DNA of 34,691 nucleotides from Pleurobrachia bachei (GCA_000695325.1 AVPN01000066.1:7235-41925), one strand, 5' to 3'; numbered from the stretch's first letter, positions 12,706-21,229 are shown. The notes: a model not told the origin generated them from the letters alone. Made by a program: numbers and translations.

Positions 12706-15700
12706 TCGTACGAAACTAATCAATACATCCACAAAGGCAATGCTACTTACTCAACAAATTGCTACTACATTATATATATTGCCATATGAGGTATAAAGTT
12801 CTCATCAACAACAATCATCATGAAATTTTGTGACCTATCGTGATTGGAACAATTGAGGTCAGGTACTGCCTCGCAGGATTTTGTTTAAGAGAGGGTAGGG
12901 TAAGTATATTGTTCACATAGTGGGATGCAGTGAGAGATGGGGTGAGAGATTTAGGATCAATCCAATGCTCTGACCACAGTTCACAGGTGAGAGATTTAGG
13001 AGCAATAAAAACTACAGAAATACTAAACGTTTTAATGCATTAGCAAGTGGGTGTGGTTTCGGTTAAAATTCATCTAATCGATCAAATATTGGTTCAATAA
13101 ATTTGCATGACGTCTTAAGCCAATAAGATGAGAGAAACCAGAAATTAATGGGGGTAAAATAAGTCTAATAGTTTGTACCCAATCCTTCTTTTAAATAATA
13201 TTAGAATCGGAACAATTGGGGTCAGACAATCAGGCAGGGTTTTGTTCAAGAGAGGGTGGAGTAACCAATGGATCACATGGTGAGGGATTTAGGAAAAATA
13301 AAGACTACAGAAAGTCTAATGTATTAGCAAATATTTTTTGTGCGTGTGGTTCTAGTCGATCAACCATAGGATGATTTGAACAAAGACCCTCAATTTGATA
13401 AAAGCACTGAAACCAGAAAATAATGGGGGTAAACTACATTTGTCTTCTTTGTACCCAAACTTTCTTCTAAATAAGGTTAGAATCGAGAGAAAACAAGGAT
13501 CAAGGGTCAGATACAAACAAGATGCAACATCATTTCAACTCTTGCCTAGCTGATCGACCCTCTTTTCGCGGGAGCAAGAACATAACAAATCACCCCTCTC
13601 TATGTATCAAGCTCTTGAAATTAACGAGAATACGGCCAATGCTCTGACAGTGGCGACACCACTGTCCACTCCGCCAGAAATGTGGTTAAGAGGTTTCCAG
13701 GCTGGGTCGCTAAATTGTTTAGCAAGTTCAGAGAAGAAATCAAAGGAGAAACCCCTGCTCTTTCCAGTTTCTTAGTATTGACAATACATACAGGGTGTTC
13801 ATTTTGGATCTTTACAAGCGTTGGGCTTCACCCAGAAAAAGTTTGACAAATTTGGATTATGAAACTTCATACTTGGACTATTCTATACACTCATTCAAGG
13901 TTCCTGTGGTTTTCGGAGCTCTAGCACCATGAGAAGTGTGCTTTTGGCATCAAAACTACCAGAAGGAATTTTTTTGCTGGTGCTGAGACTTTGCTAAAAT
14001 GTTTTTTGGGTATTTTCTATGTCAATTACAAAGTTTCATGATGATTGAATATGTTTATCGGACTCAAAATTTCGAAAAAAGGGGCTGAAAAGGCTCAATT
14101 TTCGCCAATTTCGAGCCGTCTTCAATGTAAAACTATGTAATTGACATAGAAAATACCCAAAAAACATTTTAGCAAAGTCTCAGCACCAGCAAAAAATTCC
14201 TTCTGGTAGTTTTGATGCCAAAAGTACACTTCCCATAGTCCTAGAGCTCCGAAAACCCCAGGAACCTTGAATGAGTGTATAGAATAGTCCAAGTATGAAG
14301 TTTCATAAGCCAAATTTTTCAACTTTTTTCTGGGTGAAGCCCAACGCTTGTAAAGATCCAAAATGAACACCCTGTATGTACTAGGTTTACATAGGAAACT
14401 AGAAAGAGTAGGGATTGCAATACAACTTTGTATATATGTAACAATAATTATACATTACAAGTTGTAATACAATTCCAATATTTCAGCCGTGTATGATATG
14501 ACTCTGCCTGATGATATATTCCTGACTGGACCGACAGGAAGCTTAGAATACGTGAGCAACCAGGAGGTAAGAGAACTATATTTTCTAATCCACTTTACAA
14601 TCGGAGAGAGAGGGGTATGGTCTGCACTTTCTTCCAAGAAAGCGCAGATCATGCTCTAATCGATCTTGTCACCATCTCAATCTGACCCCAATCAGTTGAC
14701 AGATCATATCTGATTAGTGACAAATTAATTCATATATGAAGTGCATGCAGCGCATGGGTATCTAACATGGCTTAATCGTCAGTGGCCAAGTTAATTTTGA
14801 TCTCCGTCTTACACATAGCTGTCCTCATTAATTAAGTAATTAGTCCATTAACAAATCAATTACATTCTAAATATTTCTCAGTTAATTTGTACCCCGGAGC
14901 CTGACGAATTTAACCCATGCGAAGACCTAATAGGCAACTGGATTTTACGAATTGGAGTATGGGTAATGGCATTATTGGCGGTTTTTGGAAATCTTATTCT
15001 CTTTACTGTCACTCTGCTAGCTACAAAAAAGTAAGTTGAGAAATGAAAAGATTCTAGGTATTTTTATAGTAAAGAGTCAGACAGATCTGCATGACAATAA
15101 ATGGTTATTGAGTTCGCTTCTTTATAAAACTGTTGCATTTTAAGTAAGTAAGACTAAAAAGAACATGTCCGTTGCTCTCATGAGCGTCTCATATAATGCA
15201 GATGAGCGTTTTGAAATGCACAATGAATCGTTTATTGCACAAGAGATGGTTATGAAGTTTACTTCTTTATGAAAGTGTTTATAGGTTCCCTGTTTAAAAG
15301 ATTAATTCTAGGAAGGAATTATAACACGCATTCCGAATTGAGAGTCTCAATGAGACCACACACAAAGTCAAAAAAGAGGTCTATCTCTTGCTCAACAAAA
15401 AAGAGGTCTATCTCTTCCTCAACAAATTAAAACTGGTGCATAGCATGAGTCCGTTAAATATGCGTTGCAAAATATTTCTGTCGGGCAACGAATCGCGCTT
15501 CATAGCATCACCGGGAAATAATCGAGACACATTTATATTATACCTAGTACATAACTCCGGGTAATACATACCGGGTATTTTGCAACGCATATTATCTCAA
15601 TTCAAGTCAATATCTCGATGTGTCTCGACTATTTCCCGGGGATACTATGTAGTGCGATGCCCGACAGAAATATTTTGCAACACATATCTAACGGACTCAT

Positions 15701-18700
15701 GCTATGCACCAGTTTTACCTCTTTCTCAACAATTTTTGATGTTCATTTCCTGGGGTCGCATGTCTTTTTAGAAAGATAACTATCTCACAGCTCCTAATTC
15801 TATTTCCCTCTTCTTACTCACCGTGCCGTCTAAGAATGGGAAATTTAACGTAACCAGCCTTTACTGCAGGGTCTCCGTTAGGCGAGACCCTGGTAAAGGC
15901 TGGTTACATTGGAATATTTTTTGGAATATAAAATTCGGAAAAGTAAAGCTAAAATTGCATAAAATGAGGTGAAATCGTAATTTAAAAATGGGGTAAACTT
16001 GTGCTGCCTCCACTCTGACGCGTGAGATCCGCTGAAGCTTCCAATAACATGTTTTCCTGTAAGTCTAATATCCTGTCTATTATTTTACAGATTTACACCG
16101 GTTCGGTTTCTGATTTTGAATCTCTCCTTCTCTGACCTTCTAACGGGAGTCTATCTACTTACCCTTGCTATCGTGGACGCTACAACGTATGGAGTCTATG
16201 AAGATTTTGCAATCAGCTGGCAGCAGGGAATCGGCTGTAAGGTATGAACATAAATCGGGTGTGTGCGAGAAGTGGTCAGCGCCTTACACGATATGTTGTT
16301 TCGGTTCAAGCTCTAGATAATACTGTCGAGCACTTTCGCCAGCATTTATCAAGTTATAAAGTTGGTAAGCCGTCAACTACTCATAACCTGTTAGCTACCA
16401 GATATTTTACAGATATTTAACAGATATTTATCAAGATAGCAGTAGTTTTAACCCCTTTCCCAACCCTGACAGATCTCAGGATTTTTGGTCACGTTTAGTA
16501 GCGAACTCTCGGTAATAACACTGACTGTGATCAGCATTGAGCGGATGACTACAATTATTCACTATTCCTCGCCCTACAGACAACTGAAGACACGGCACAT
16601 TGCTGCTATAATGGTAAGAAACACATGATCTTGTCAAAGAAATCAAAACGGGTCGCGGCGTGAAACATTGCGGGGTTCAGAAAGGTTTCGAAAAAGGTCA
16701 AATACTTTCAAAGTAAACGAGTGGAATCGCATCATGTGAATAAATGCGTACAAAGTAGTTTCCCATACGAGTTATGCCCACACATGGATAATTATCCTTG
16801 CACAAAAAGACCTTTAACTTTTGGGAGGGGCTAAAATCTAAATTTCAAAAAAATAAAATCTTCCAATATTTCTCAAATAATTTATCCTAAAGATTGTCCG
16901 AACACAGGACATATTTTCTTTTTGGAACTTGAGAAACATAATACATATGAAATGAACATGTCACAAAGGTGTGCATGTGTGTGTCACAAACATGAGACAA
17001 TGTCGGCATGGCGCAGTCGCCAAATAACTCCGGGTAATACATACCGGGTATTTTGCAACGCATATTATCTCAATTCAAGTCAATATCTCGATGTGTCTCG
17101 ACTATTTCCCGGGGATACTATGTAGTGCGATGCCCGACAGAAATATTTTGCAACACATATCTAACGGACTCATGCTATGCACCAGTTTTACCTCTTTCTC
17201 AACAATTTTTGATGTTCATTTCCTGGGGTCGCATGTCTTTTTAGAAAGATAACTATCTCACAGCTCCTAATTCTATTTCCCTCTTCTTACTCACCGTGCC
17301 GTCTAAGAATGGGAAATTTAACGTAACCAGCCTTTACTGCAGGGTCTCCGTTAGGCGAGACCCTGGTAAAGGCTGGTTACATTGGAATATTTTTTGGAAT
17401 ATAAAATTCGGAAAAGTAAAGCTAAAATTGCATAAAATGAGGTGAAATCGTAATTTAAAAATGGGGTAAACTTGTGCTGCCTCCACTCTGACGCGTGAGA
17501 TCCGCTGAAGCTTCCAATAACATGTTTTCCTGTAAGTCTAATATCCTGTCTATTATTTTACAGATTTACACCGGTTCGGTTTCTGATTTTGAATCTCTCC
17601 TTCTCTGACCTTCTAACGGGAGTCTATCTACTTACCCTTGCTATCGTGGACGCTACAACGTATGGAGTCTATGAAGATTTTGCAATCAGCTGGCAGCAGG
17701 GAATCGGCTGTAAGGTATGAACATAAATCGGGTGTGTGCGAGAAGTGGTCAGCGCCTTACACGATATGTTGTTTCGGTTCAAGCTCTAGATAATACTGTC
17801 GAGCACTTTCGCCAGCATTTATCAAGTTATAAAGTTGGTAAGCCGTCAACTACTCATAACCTGTTAGCTACCAGATATTTTACAGATATTTAACAGATAT
17901 TTATCAAGATAGCAGTAGTTTTAACCCCTTTCCCAACCCTGACAGATCTCAGGATTTTTGGTCACGTTTAGTAGCGAACTCTCGGTAATAACACTGACTG
18001 TGATCAGCATTGAGCGGATGACTACAATTATTCACTATTCCTCGCCCTACAGACAACTGAAGACACGGCACATTGCTGCTATAATGGTAAGAAACACATG
18101 ATCTTGTCAAAGAAATCAAAACGGGTCGCAGCGTGAAACATTGCGGGGTTCAGAAAGGTTTCGAAAAAGGTCAAATACTTTCAAAGTAAACGAGTGGAAT
18201 CGCATCATGTGAATAAATGCGTACAAAGTAGTTTCCCATACGAGTTATGCCCACACATGGATAATTATCCTTGCACAAAAAGACCTTTAACTTTTGGGAG
18301 GGGCTAAAATCTAAATTTCAAAAAAATAAAATCTTCCAATATTTCTCAAATAATTTATCCTAAAGATTGTCCGAACACAGGACATATTTTCTTTTTGGAA
18401 CTTGAGAAACATAATACATATGAAATGAACATGTCACAAAGGTGTGCATGTGTGTGTCACAAACATGAGACAATGTCGGCATGGCGCAGTCGCCAAACGT
18501 CTGGAAAGTGTAAAAAGTTGTGACAGGTGCATCGGATTTCCGCGCGCGTCTCACTTTTTGACTGATATCAAGATTTGCGCTGACAAGCGCTGTGTTGTGG
18601 CCTGTAACTTCAAACACCTATATTTCAGTTGTTGGGTTGGTGCATCTCTGCAACAGCGGGAGTTTTACCATTAGTTGGATTCTCTGCCTACAGTCTGGTC

Positions 18701-19673
18701 GCCATCTGTCTACCGTATCAGGTGAGTCAGCTCAGAGAGCAAAGAGCTACATAACAAAACATGTCAACTGGACAAACGTTTAAAACTTCTATTAGAAGTC
18801 CGACATTTAAGAAGCTAAAGATTAGAAGGTCTAATCTTCAGCTTCCTAAATGTCGGATGACACTGACAACCGTACCGTCGAGGAAAGAACAATATGAATA
18901 TGAACTGCAACAAAATAACCAAACTGTTATCTTCCTTCAGAGTGATACTGGTGGCGATATGGGGTTGATTATGAGTCTGATGGTCGGTAACGCCATAGCA
19001 GTCACTCTGATTATCTATTGCTATCTCACGGTTAGTACGAGAATATCTAGACTCGCTCACAATCCTCGAATAAGATCATTTAAACCCCAAGTTCACGTGC
19101 ACTATGTGTCCTAATCAGTGTGCTAATTACTTAAGATCCCTAATAAGATCCCTCCCACTCCTTCAGATTTTCTGTAACGTCCGGCATCTCCAACGTCCCC
19201 TTGACAACGCTGACTTCCGTGAAACCCTCAGAATGGCCCTAATCATCCTAACCGATGTGGTCTGCTGGTTGCCCATCGTGGTGTGTGGGGTTAATGCCCT
19301 CTTCGGCAACTCCCTTCTCATGACAACATCCAGCTCCAAGATCCTCGTGGTCTTCTTTCTCCCCCTGAACGCGTGTGCCAATCCCTTTCTCTACTCCCTG
19401 ACTCGACCTGCCTTCCGGAACGACACCCTCCGGCTGCTCAACAGGCTGGGTCTGTGTAAGGAGGCCTACTACATTGCCAGCAGGAGGAAGAGTGGTATGG
19501 ATTTTAAGAAGAGGGTTCCCAGTGGGGTTCAGGAATGGAGGAAACCATCAGCGGATAGCACCTCAAGTAGCTCTGGGTATAGCTCTGATACGGGGGGTAC
19601 TCGGGTTACCCTGGCCGCTCTACTGAAACCAAATATTGATAGCCTGGTAGAAACAAGGGAGACAAGCACCTGA
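1944..19673 (+). CDS. LGR: LGR: leucine-rich-repeat GPCR, glycoprotein-hormone-receptor-like
   Basis: Multi-exon receptor gene. Skipping the extra copies of duplicated exons, 24 coding exons join in phase to 3204 nt (1067 residues). Order: signal peptide (Met at 1944, or 2001 which starts a cleaner hydrophobic leader), LRRNT (CPPDYPEQCDC), LRR exons, hinge with LCCWF, TM1 preceded by CTPEPDEFNPCED, and 7TM with SSELSVITLTVISIERM (TM3), LLGWC...LPLVGFSAY (TM4), LNACANPFLYS (TM7) and a Ser-rich tail. These motifs are diagnostic of LGRs and closest in pattern to the TSHR/FSHR/LHR and LGR4-6 groups. No LDLa module (RXFP type) is visible. Family members bind glycoprotein hormones or related secreted ligands at the cell surface and signal through G proteins; the ligand here is unknown. 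Exons are listed in the next three entries. Four near-identical duplications interrupt the gene, so the true exon number is uncertain. The alternative 3' end is 20999. Confidence 0.93.
2722..2768 (-). pseudogene. Second, degenerate copy of the nested GPCR's ECL2 exon
   Basis: On the - strand this segment reads IYCVFLGYYPG followed by a GTATAC donor-like site, matching PYCVFLGYYPG and its GTGCAT donor in the nested GPCR (about 3530-3460). A TTTCTTTCCAAG acceptor-like sequence lies directly upstream. Just downstream (2680-2705) is a WACT-like stretch resembling the GPCR tail's WACT. It lies past the GPCR stop codon, so it is either a relic of a tandem paralogue or an unused alternative exon. 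Confidence 0.5.
2793..4293 (-). CDS. Divergent rhodopsin-like GPCR nested antisense in LGR intron 1 (in-frame TAG)
   Basis: Reconstructed as exons 4293-3866 (ends phase 2), 3642-3467 and 3415-2793, joined in one frame (409 codons with stop). Exon 1 gives an N-terminus with NISS, TM1, TM2 (LYLSVCVLDLGICL with the conserved Asp) and TM3 ending STTR in place of DRY. Exon 2 gives TM4 (WIPPSLFLTIIIYY) and ECL2 (PYCVFLGYYPG). Exon 3 gives TM5 (ILAAFPVIPAVIILGF), TM6 (IVFIMCNTPAVVTC, like CWxP) and TM7 (VGNSCINPFVLL, like NPxxY). A TAG at 3542-3540 interrupts TM4-ECL2 in frame. A second TAG (3437-3435) falls inside a proposed 51-bp intron (3466-3416). Either this is a recent pseudogene or allele, or an alternative donor (TGCT|GTGAAT, 3545) removes both stops at the cost of ECL2. 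Family placement within class A is not possible by eye. Confidence 0.72.
5105..6175 (+). repeat. Tandem duplication A, copy 1 (three LRR exons)
   Basis: A 1071-bp segment holding LGR exons 5109-5309, 5733-5804 and 6072-6137 with their introns. I found no difference from copy 2 (offset 1332). The left boundary sits exactly on TCAG of the splice acceptor. Confidence 0.95.
5948..6015. repeat. AT-rich perfect hairpin in LGR intron (also at 7280-7347)
   Basis: 23-nt perfect inverted arms (5953-5975 and 5989-6011) starting CATTATTCGAATAAT, with a 13-nt loop and further imperfect pairing outside. It lies in the intron before exon 6072-6137 and is copied with duplication A. It could be a very small inverted-repeat element or a structured intron RNA; function unknown. 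Confidence 0.75.
6332..6438 (+). repeat. (CT)n microsatellite forming a splice-acceptor tract
   Basis: About 100 bp of CT/CTTT/CTAT repeats running straight into TCAG and LGR exon 6441-6641. In copy 1 of the same exon the upstream sequence is the ordinary CCCTATTTCAG. It lies at the duplication junction. Confidence 0.9.
6437..7507 (+). repeat. Tandem duplication A, copy 2 (three LRR exons)
   Basis: Second copy, separated from the first by a 261-bp spacer (6176-6436) that ends in a long (CT)n microsatellite. The microsatellite directly abuts the duplicated acceptor and now serves as its polypyrimidine tract. Flanking sequence diverges at once on both sides. Confidence 0.95.
8472..9613 (+). 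repeat. Tandem duplication B, copy 1 (four LRR exons)
   Basis: A 1142-bp segment holding LGR exons 8566-8637, 8896-8967, 9094-9240 and 9357-9488. It differs from copy 2 (offset 1212) at three bases I could see: GGT/CGT (Gly/Arg) in the first exon, a silent GTC/GTG in the third, and one intronic base. Confidence 0.95.
8774..8814. repeat. Intronic hairpin (also at 9986-10026)
   Basis: 17-nt arms (GACATAGACACCTGGTG against its complement with one mismatch) around a GGGATCG loop, in an LGR intron. Present in both copies of duplication B. No RNA family recognised. Confidence 0.6.
9614..9665 (+). pseudogene. Relic LRR exon start in the spacer of duplication B
   Basis: After a CTATAG acceptor the frame expected from the preceding exon reads LRLDKL and then stops. 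One base-frame over, the sequence continues NSSLKEIG. Together they resemble the LxLxxNxLxxI repeat and the true exon at 10845 (LELNYNQLSEI). This looks like a truncated, frameshifted copy of an LRR exon left at a duplication junction. Inference from a short match. Confidence 0.4.
9684..10825 (+). repeat. Tandem duplication B, copy 2 (four LRR exons)
   Basis: Second copy with exons 9778-9849, 10108-10179, 10306-10452 and 10569-10700. It is separated from copy 1 by a 70-bp spacer and ends in the C-rich tract that leads into exon 10845-11038. Confidence 0.95.
11368..11498 (+). other. Read-through extension of LGR exon 14 to a stop codon
   Basis: The proposed donor GTAGTA at 11368 is weak. If it is not used, the frame stays open for 43 codons (SNPFYNINLFC..., ...SELKRA) and ends at TGA 11496-11498. 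The extension begins like an LRR C-terminal cap (NPFY...). Retention would give a secreted LRR ectodomain without hinge or 7TM. The splice to 11723 is favoured for the full receptor because it joins LLLEG to the hinge in the way LGR family members do. Confidence 0.45.
12365..12376 (+). other. Furin-type R-N-R-R site in the LGR hinge
   Basis: Codons for Arg-Asn-Arg-Arg followed by Ala-Val, inside the Ser/Pro-rich hinge exon 12246-12398, between the LRR domain and TM1. It matches the proprotein-convertase consensus R-x-(K/R)-R in an extracellular, low-structure segment. Cleavage is an inference. Confidence 0.5.
12614..12705. repeat. (CT)n microsatellite with 14-base assembly gap
   Basis: Almost pure CT repeat interrupted by N at 12639-12652. 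Its true length is unknown. It lies within the 2.1-kb LGR intron 12399-14486. Confidence 0.95.
12843..13490. repeat. Two degenerate direct repeats of about 300-360 bp in LGR intron
   Basis: Units start near 12843 and 13206 with GGAACAATTG(A/G)GGTCAG. They share blocks such as TTTTGTT(T/C)AAGAGAGGGT, GATTTAGGA...AATAAA, ACTACAGAAA and AATGGGGGTAAA in the same order. Divergence is much higher than for the other duplications here, so they are older. No coding content. Confidence 0.7.
13541..13740. repeat. Dispersed repeat copy (AATGCTCTGACAG family)
   Basis: Contains GCCTAGCTGATCGACCCTCT, GGCCAATGCTCTGACAGTGG and TGTGGTTAAGAGGTTTCCAG. Related pieces occur at 600-640, 700-720, 1060-1180 (reverse in part), 8833-8870, 11850-11950 and 12960-12985. 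The shared order suggests a short interspersed element family, but borders and class cannot be set by eye. Confidence 0.5.
13785..14380. mobile_element. Foldback MITE in LGR intron (TA-flanked inverted repeats)
   Basis: About 596 bp made of two long inverted arms (about 250 bp each, a few mismatches and indels) around a short AT-rich centre. The ends read TACATACAGGGTGTTCATTT and its complement, and the element is bounded by TA. No transposase is present. Termini starting CAGGGTG next to TA fit a non-autonomous Tc1/mariner-type element. The superfamily is inferred from ends and TA only. Confidence 0.8.
15429..15716. mobile_element. Small foldback element in LGR intron after TM1 exon
   Basis: Inverted arms of about 100 bp, roughly 85-90% complementary, start AAAACTGGTGCATAGCATGA and end with its complement. 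The spacer of about 80 bp contains further short inverted matches (TATTTTGCAACGCATAT). The breakpoint of duplication C (15551) lies inside its loop, so copy 2 at 17024 keeps only the right half. Confidence 0.7.
15551..17023 (+). repeat. Tandem duplication C, copy 1 (TM2-TM3 exons)
   Basis: A 1473-bp unit holding exons 16091-16241 and 16473-16613. It directly abuts copy 2 head-to-tail with no spacer. I saw one base difference (GGTCGCGGCG at 16651 against GGTCGCAGCG). Confidence 0.95.
15850..15907. repeat. Strong hairpin in LGR intron (also at 17323-17380)
   Basis: GTAACCAGCCTTTAC and AGGGTCTC pair with the mirrored GAGACCCT and GTAAAGGCTGGTTAC around an 8-nt loop, leaving a small internal bulge. 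It has the size of a microRNA precursor stem, but the loop and expression evidence are lacking. A short palindromic element is equally possible. Confidence 0.6.
17024..18496 (+). repeat. Tandem duplication C, copy 2 (TM2-TM3 exons)
   Basis: Second copy with exons 17564-17714 (TM2, ECL1) and 17946-18086 (TM3). The TM3 exon ends in phase 0 while the TM2 exon needs a phase-2 donor, so the two copies cannot be spliced in series without a frameshift. They could only be mutually exclusive, or one is an assembly duplicate. Confidence 0.95.
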
Positions 19674-19856
19674 AGGGACTTATATGGACCCCCCGAGAGT
19701 TATAGAGAGAGAGAGGGGGAATCAAGGACAATATCTGACACGAGAAATGATGGATAGTGAGAGGAACGAAATGAAAGGTTCAAAGACACTTGACTATGCA
19801 CGGACCATCCATTGACTGCAGTTAGGAAGTATCGAGTGGGAGAGTGAGAGAGAGAG
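18531..19856 (+). repeat. Tandem duplication D, copy 1 (TM4 to C-tail exons)
   Basis: A 1326-bp unit with exons 18629-18721, 18941-19030 and 19167-19673 and 180 bp past the stop. It directly abuts copy 2. Visible differences are few: ATC/CTC in intron 22 near 18930, three silent changes near 19435-19470, a silent or nearly silent pair near 19525, and a 2-bp indel after the stop. Confidence 0.95.
18799..18857. repeat. 28-bp stem hairpin in LGR intron 22 (also at 20125-20183)
   Basis: Arms 18799-18826 and 18830-18857 (TCCGACATTTAAGAAGC...) are complementary at 26 of 28 positions around a 3-nt AGG loop. The two exceptions would be G-U pairs if the - strand were transcribed. The duplicate copy keeps it. 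Confidence 0.7.
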
Positions 19857-21161
19857 ATCGGATTTCCGCGCGCGTCTCACTTTTTGACTGATATCAAGAT
19901 TTGCGCTGACAAGCGCTGTGTTGTGGCCTGTAACTTCAAACACCTATATTTCAGTTGTTGGGTTGGTGCATCTCTGCAACAGCGGGAGTTTTACCATTAG
20001 TTGGATTCTCTGCCTACAGTCTGGTCGCCATCTGTCTACCGTATCAGGTGAGTCAGCTCAGAGAGCAAAGAGCTACATAACAAAACATGTCAACTGGACA
20101 AACGTTTAAAACTTCTATTAGAAGTCCGACATTTAAGAAGCTAAAGATTAGAAGGTCTAATCTTCAGCTTCCTAAATGTCGGATGACACTGACAACCGTA
20201 CCGTCGAGGAAAGAACAATATGAATATGAACTGCAACAAAATAACCAAACTGTTCTCTTCCTTCAGAGTGATACTGGTGGCGATATGGGGTTGATTATGA
20301 GTCTGATGGTCGGTAACGCCATAGCAGTCACTCTGATTATCTATTGCTATCTCACGGTTAGTACGAGAATATCTAGACTCGCTCACAATCCTCGAATAAG
20401 ATCATTTAAACCCCAAGTTCACGTGCACTATGTGTCCTAATCAGTGTGCTAATTACTTAAGATCCCTAATAAGATCCCTCCCACTCCTTCAGATTTTCTG
20501 TAACGTCCGGCATCTCCAACGTCCCCTTGACAACGCTGACTTCCGTGAAACCCTCAGAATGGCCCTAATCATCCTAACCGATGTGGTCTGCTGGTTGCCC
20601 ATCGTGGTGTGTGGGGTTAATGCCCTCTTCGGCAACTCCCTTCTCATGACAACATCCAGCTCCAAGATCCTCGTGGTCTTCTTTCTCCCCCTGAACGCGT
20701 GTGCCAATCCCTTTCTCTACTCCCTGACTCGACCTGCCTTCCGGAACGACACCCTCCGGCTTCTCAACAGGCTGGGTCTGTGCAAGGAGGCGTACTACAT
20801 TGCCAGTAGGAGGAAGAGTGGTATGGATTTTAAGAAGAGGGTTCCTAGTGGTGTTCAGGAATGGAGGAAACCATCAGCGGATAGCACCTCAAGTAGCTCT
20901 GGGTATAGCTCTGATACGGGGGGTACTCGGGTTACCCTGGCCGCTCTACTGAAACCAAATATTGATAGCCTGGTAGAAACAAGGGAGACAAGCACCTGAA
21001 GGGACTTATATGGACCCCCCGAGAGTTAGAGAGAGAGAGGGGGAATCAAGGACAATATCTGACACGAGAAATGATGGATAGTGAGAGGAACGAAATGAAA
21101 GGTTCAAAGACACTTGACTATGCACGGACCATCCATTGACTGCAGTTAGGAAGTATCGAGT

Positions 21162-21182
<21 letters not shown>
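19857..21182 (+). repeat. Tandem duplication D, copy 2 (TM4 to C-tail exons)
   Basis: Second copy, ending within a (GA)n run at about 21169-21225. It contains a full second set of terminal LGR exons with its own stop codon. Confidence 0.93.
19955..20999 (+). CDS. Second copy of LGR terminal exons (TM4-TM7 and tail)
   Basis: Exons 19955-20047, 20267-20356 and 20493-20999 encode the same TM4, TM5 and TM6-tail as 18629-19673 with no amino-acid change that I could find. In genomic order it lies after the stop codon of the first set, so one transcript can use only one of them: either alternative 3' exon sets or a duplicate created in assembly. It has no separate start or 5' exons. Confidence 0.75.

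Positions 21183-21225
<43 letters not shown>
21169..21225. repeat. (GA)n microsatellite
   Basis: Pure GA repeat at the right edge of duplication D, downstream of the LGR gene. Confidence 0.95.

Positions 21226-21229
<4 letters not shown>

Larger units (their letters stand above)
11723..14566 (+). other. LGR hinge-region exons
   Basis: Exons 11723-11825 (phase 1 to 2), 12018-12097, 12246-12398 and 14487-14566 (ends phase 0). The first ends the LRR domain and reads ...LRRVTVPFPVLCCWFRK, matching the family pattern of a Pro-containing strand followed by a Cys-Cys pair. The third contains WDENGNYYYRTP (acidic residues next to three Tyr) and GRNRRAV, a furin-type R-x-R-R site. The second and third are Ser/Thr/Pro-rich and low in predicted structure. 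TSHR hinges are known to carry sulfated Tyr and a cleaved loop; an equivalent role here is inference. Confidence 0.82.
14882..19673 (+). other. LGR seven-transmembrane exons
   Basis: Exons 14882-15030 (FNPCED motif, TM1, ends phase 2), 16091-16241 (TM2, ECL1, ends phase 0), 16473-16613 (TM3, ERM in place of ERW/DRY, phase 0), 18629-18721 (TM4, phase 0), 18941-19030 (TM5, phase 0), 19167-19673 (TM6, TM7 and tail, stop TGA). The conserved ECL1 Cys (GIGCK) and ECL2 Cys (AICLP) that form the class A disulfide are present. TM6 reads TDVVCWLPI and TM7 NPFLYS. The C-tail has ADSTSSSSGYSSDTGG, a likely GRK/arrestin phosphorylation cluster (inference). A second copy of the TM2-TM3 exons and of the TM4-tail exons follows each original. 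Confidence 0.92.

Noticed and set aside
15850-15907. tRNA or known structured RNA at the hairpin
   Set aside because: A single stem without cloverleaf, anticodon arm or box A/B sequences.
18360-18783. Several overlapping frames on both strands in the LGR intron before TM4
   Set aside because: No family features; part overlaps the TM4 exon in another frame.
18761-19114. 117-codon + frame through intron 22, TM5 and intron 23
   Set aside because: Only the TM5 portion (18941-19030) is coding; the N-terminal part is the intronic hairpin and the C-terminal part lies after a GT donor. The splice-based exon model fits the family.
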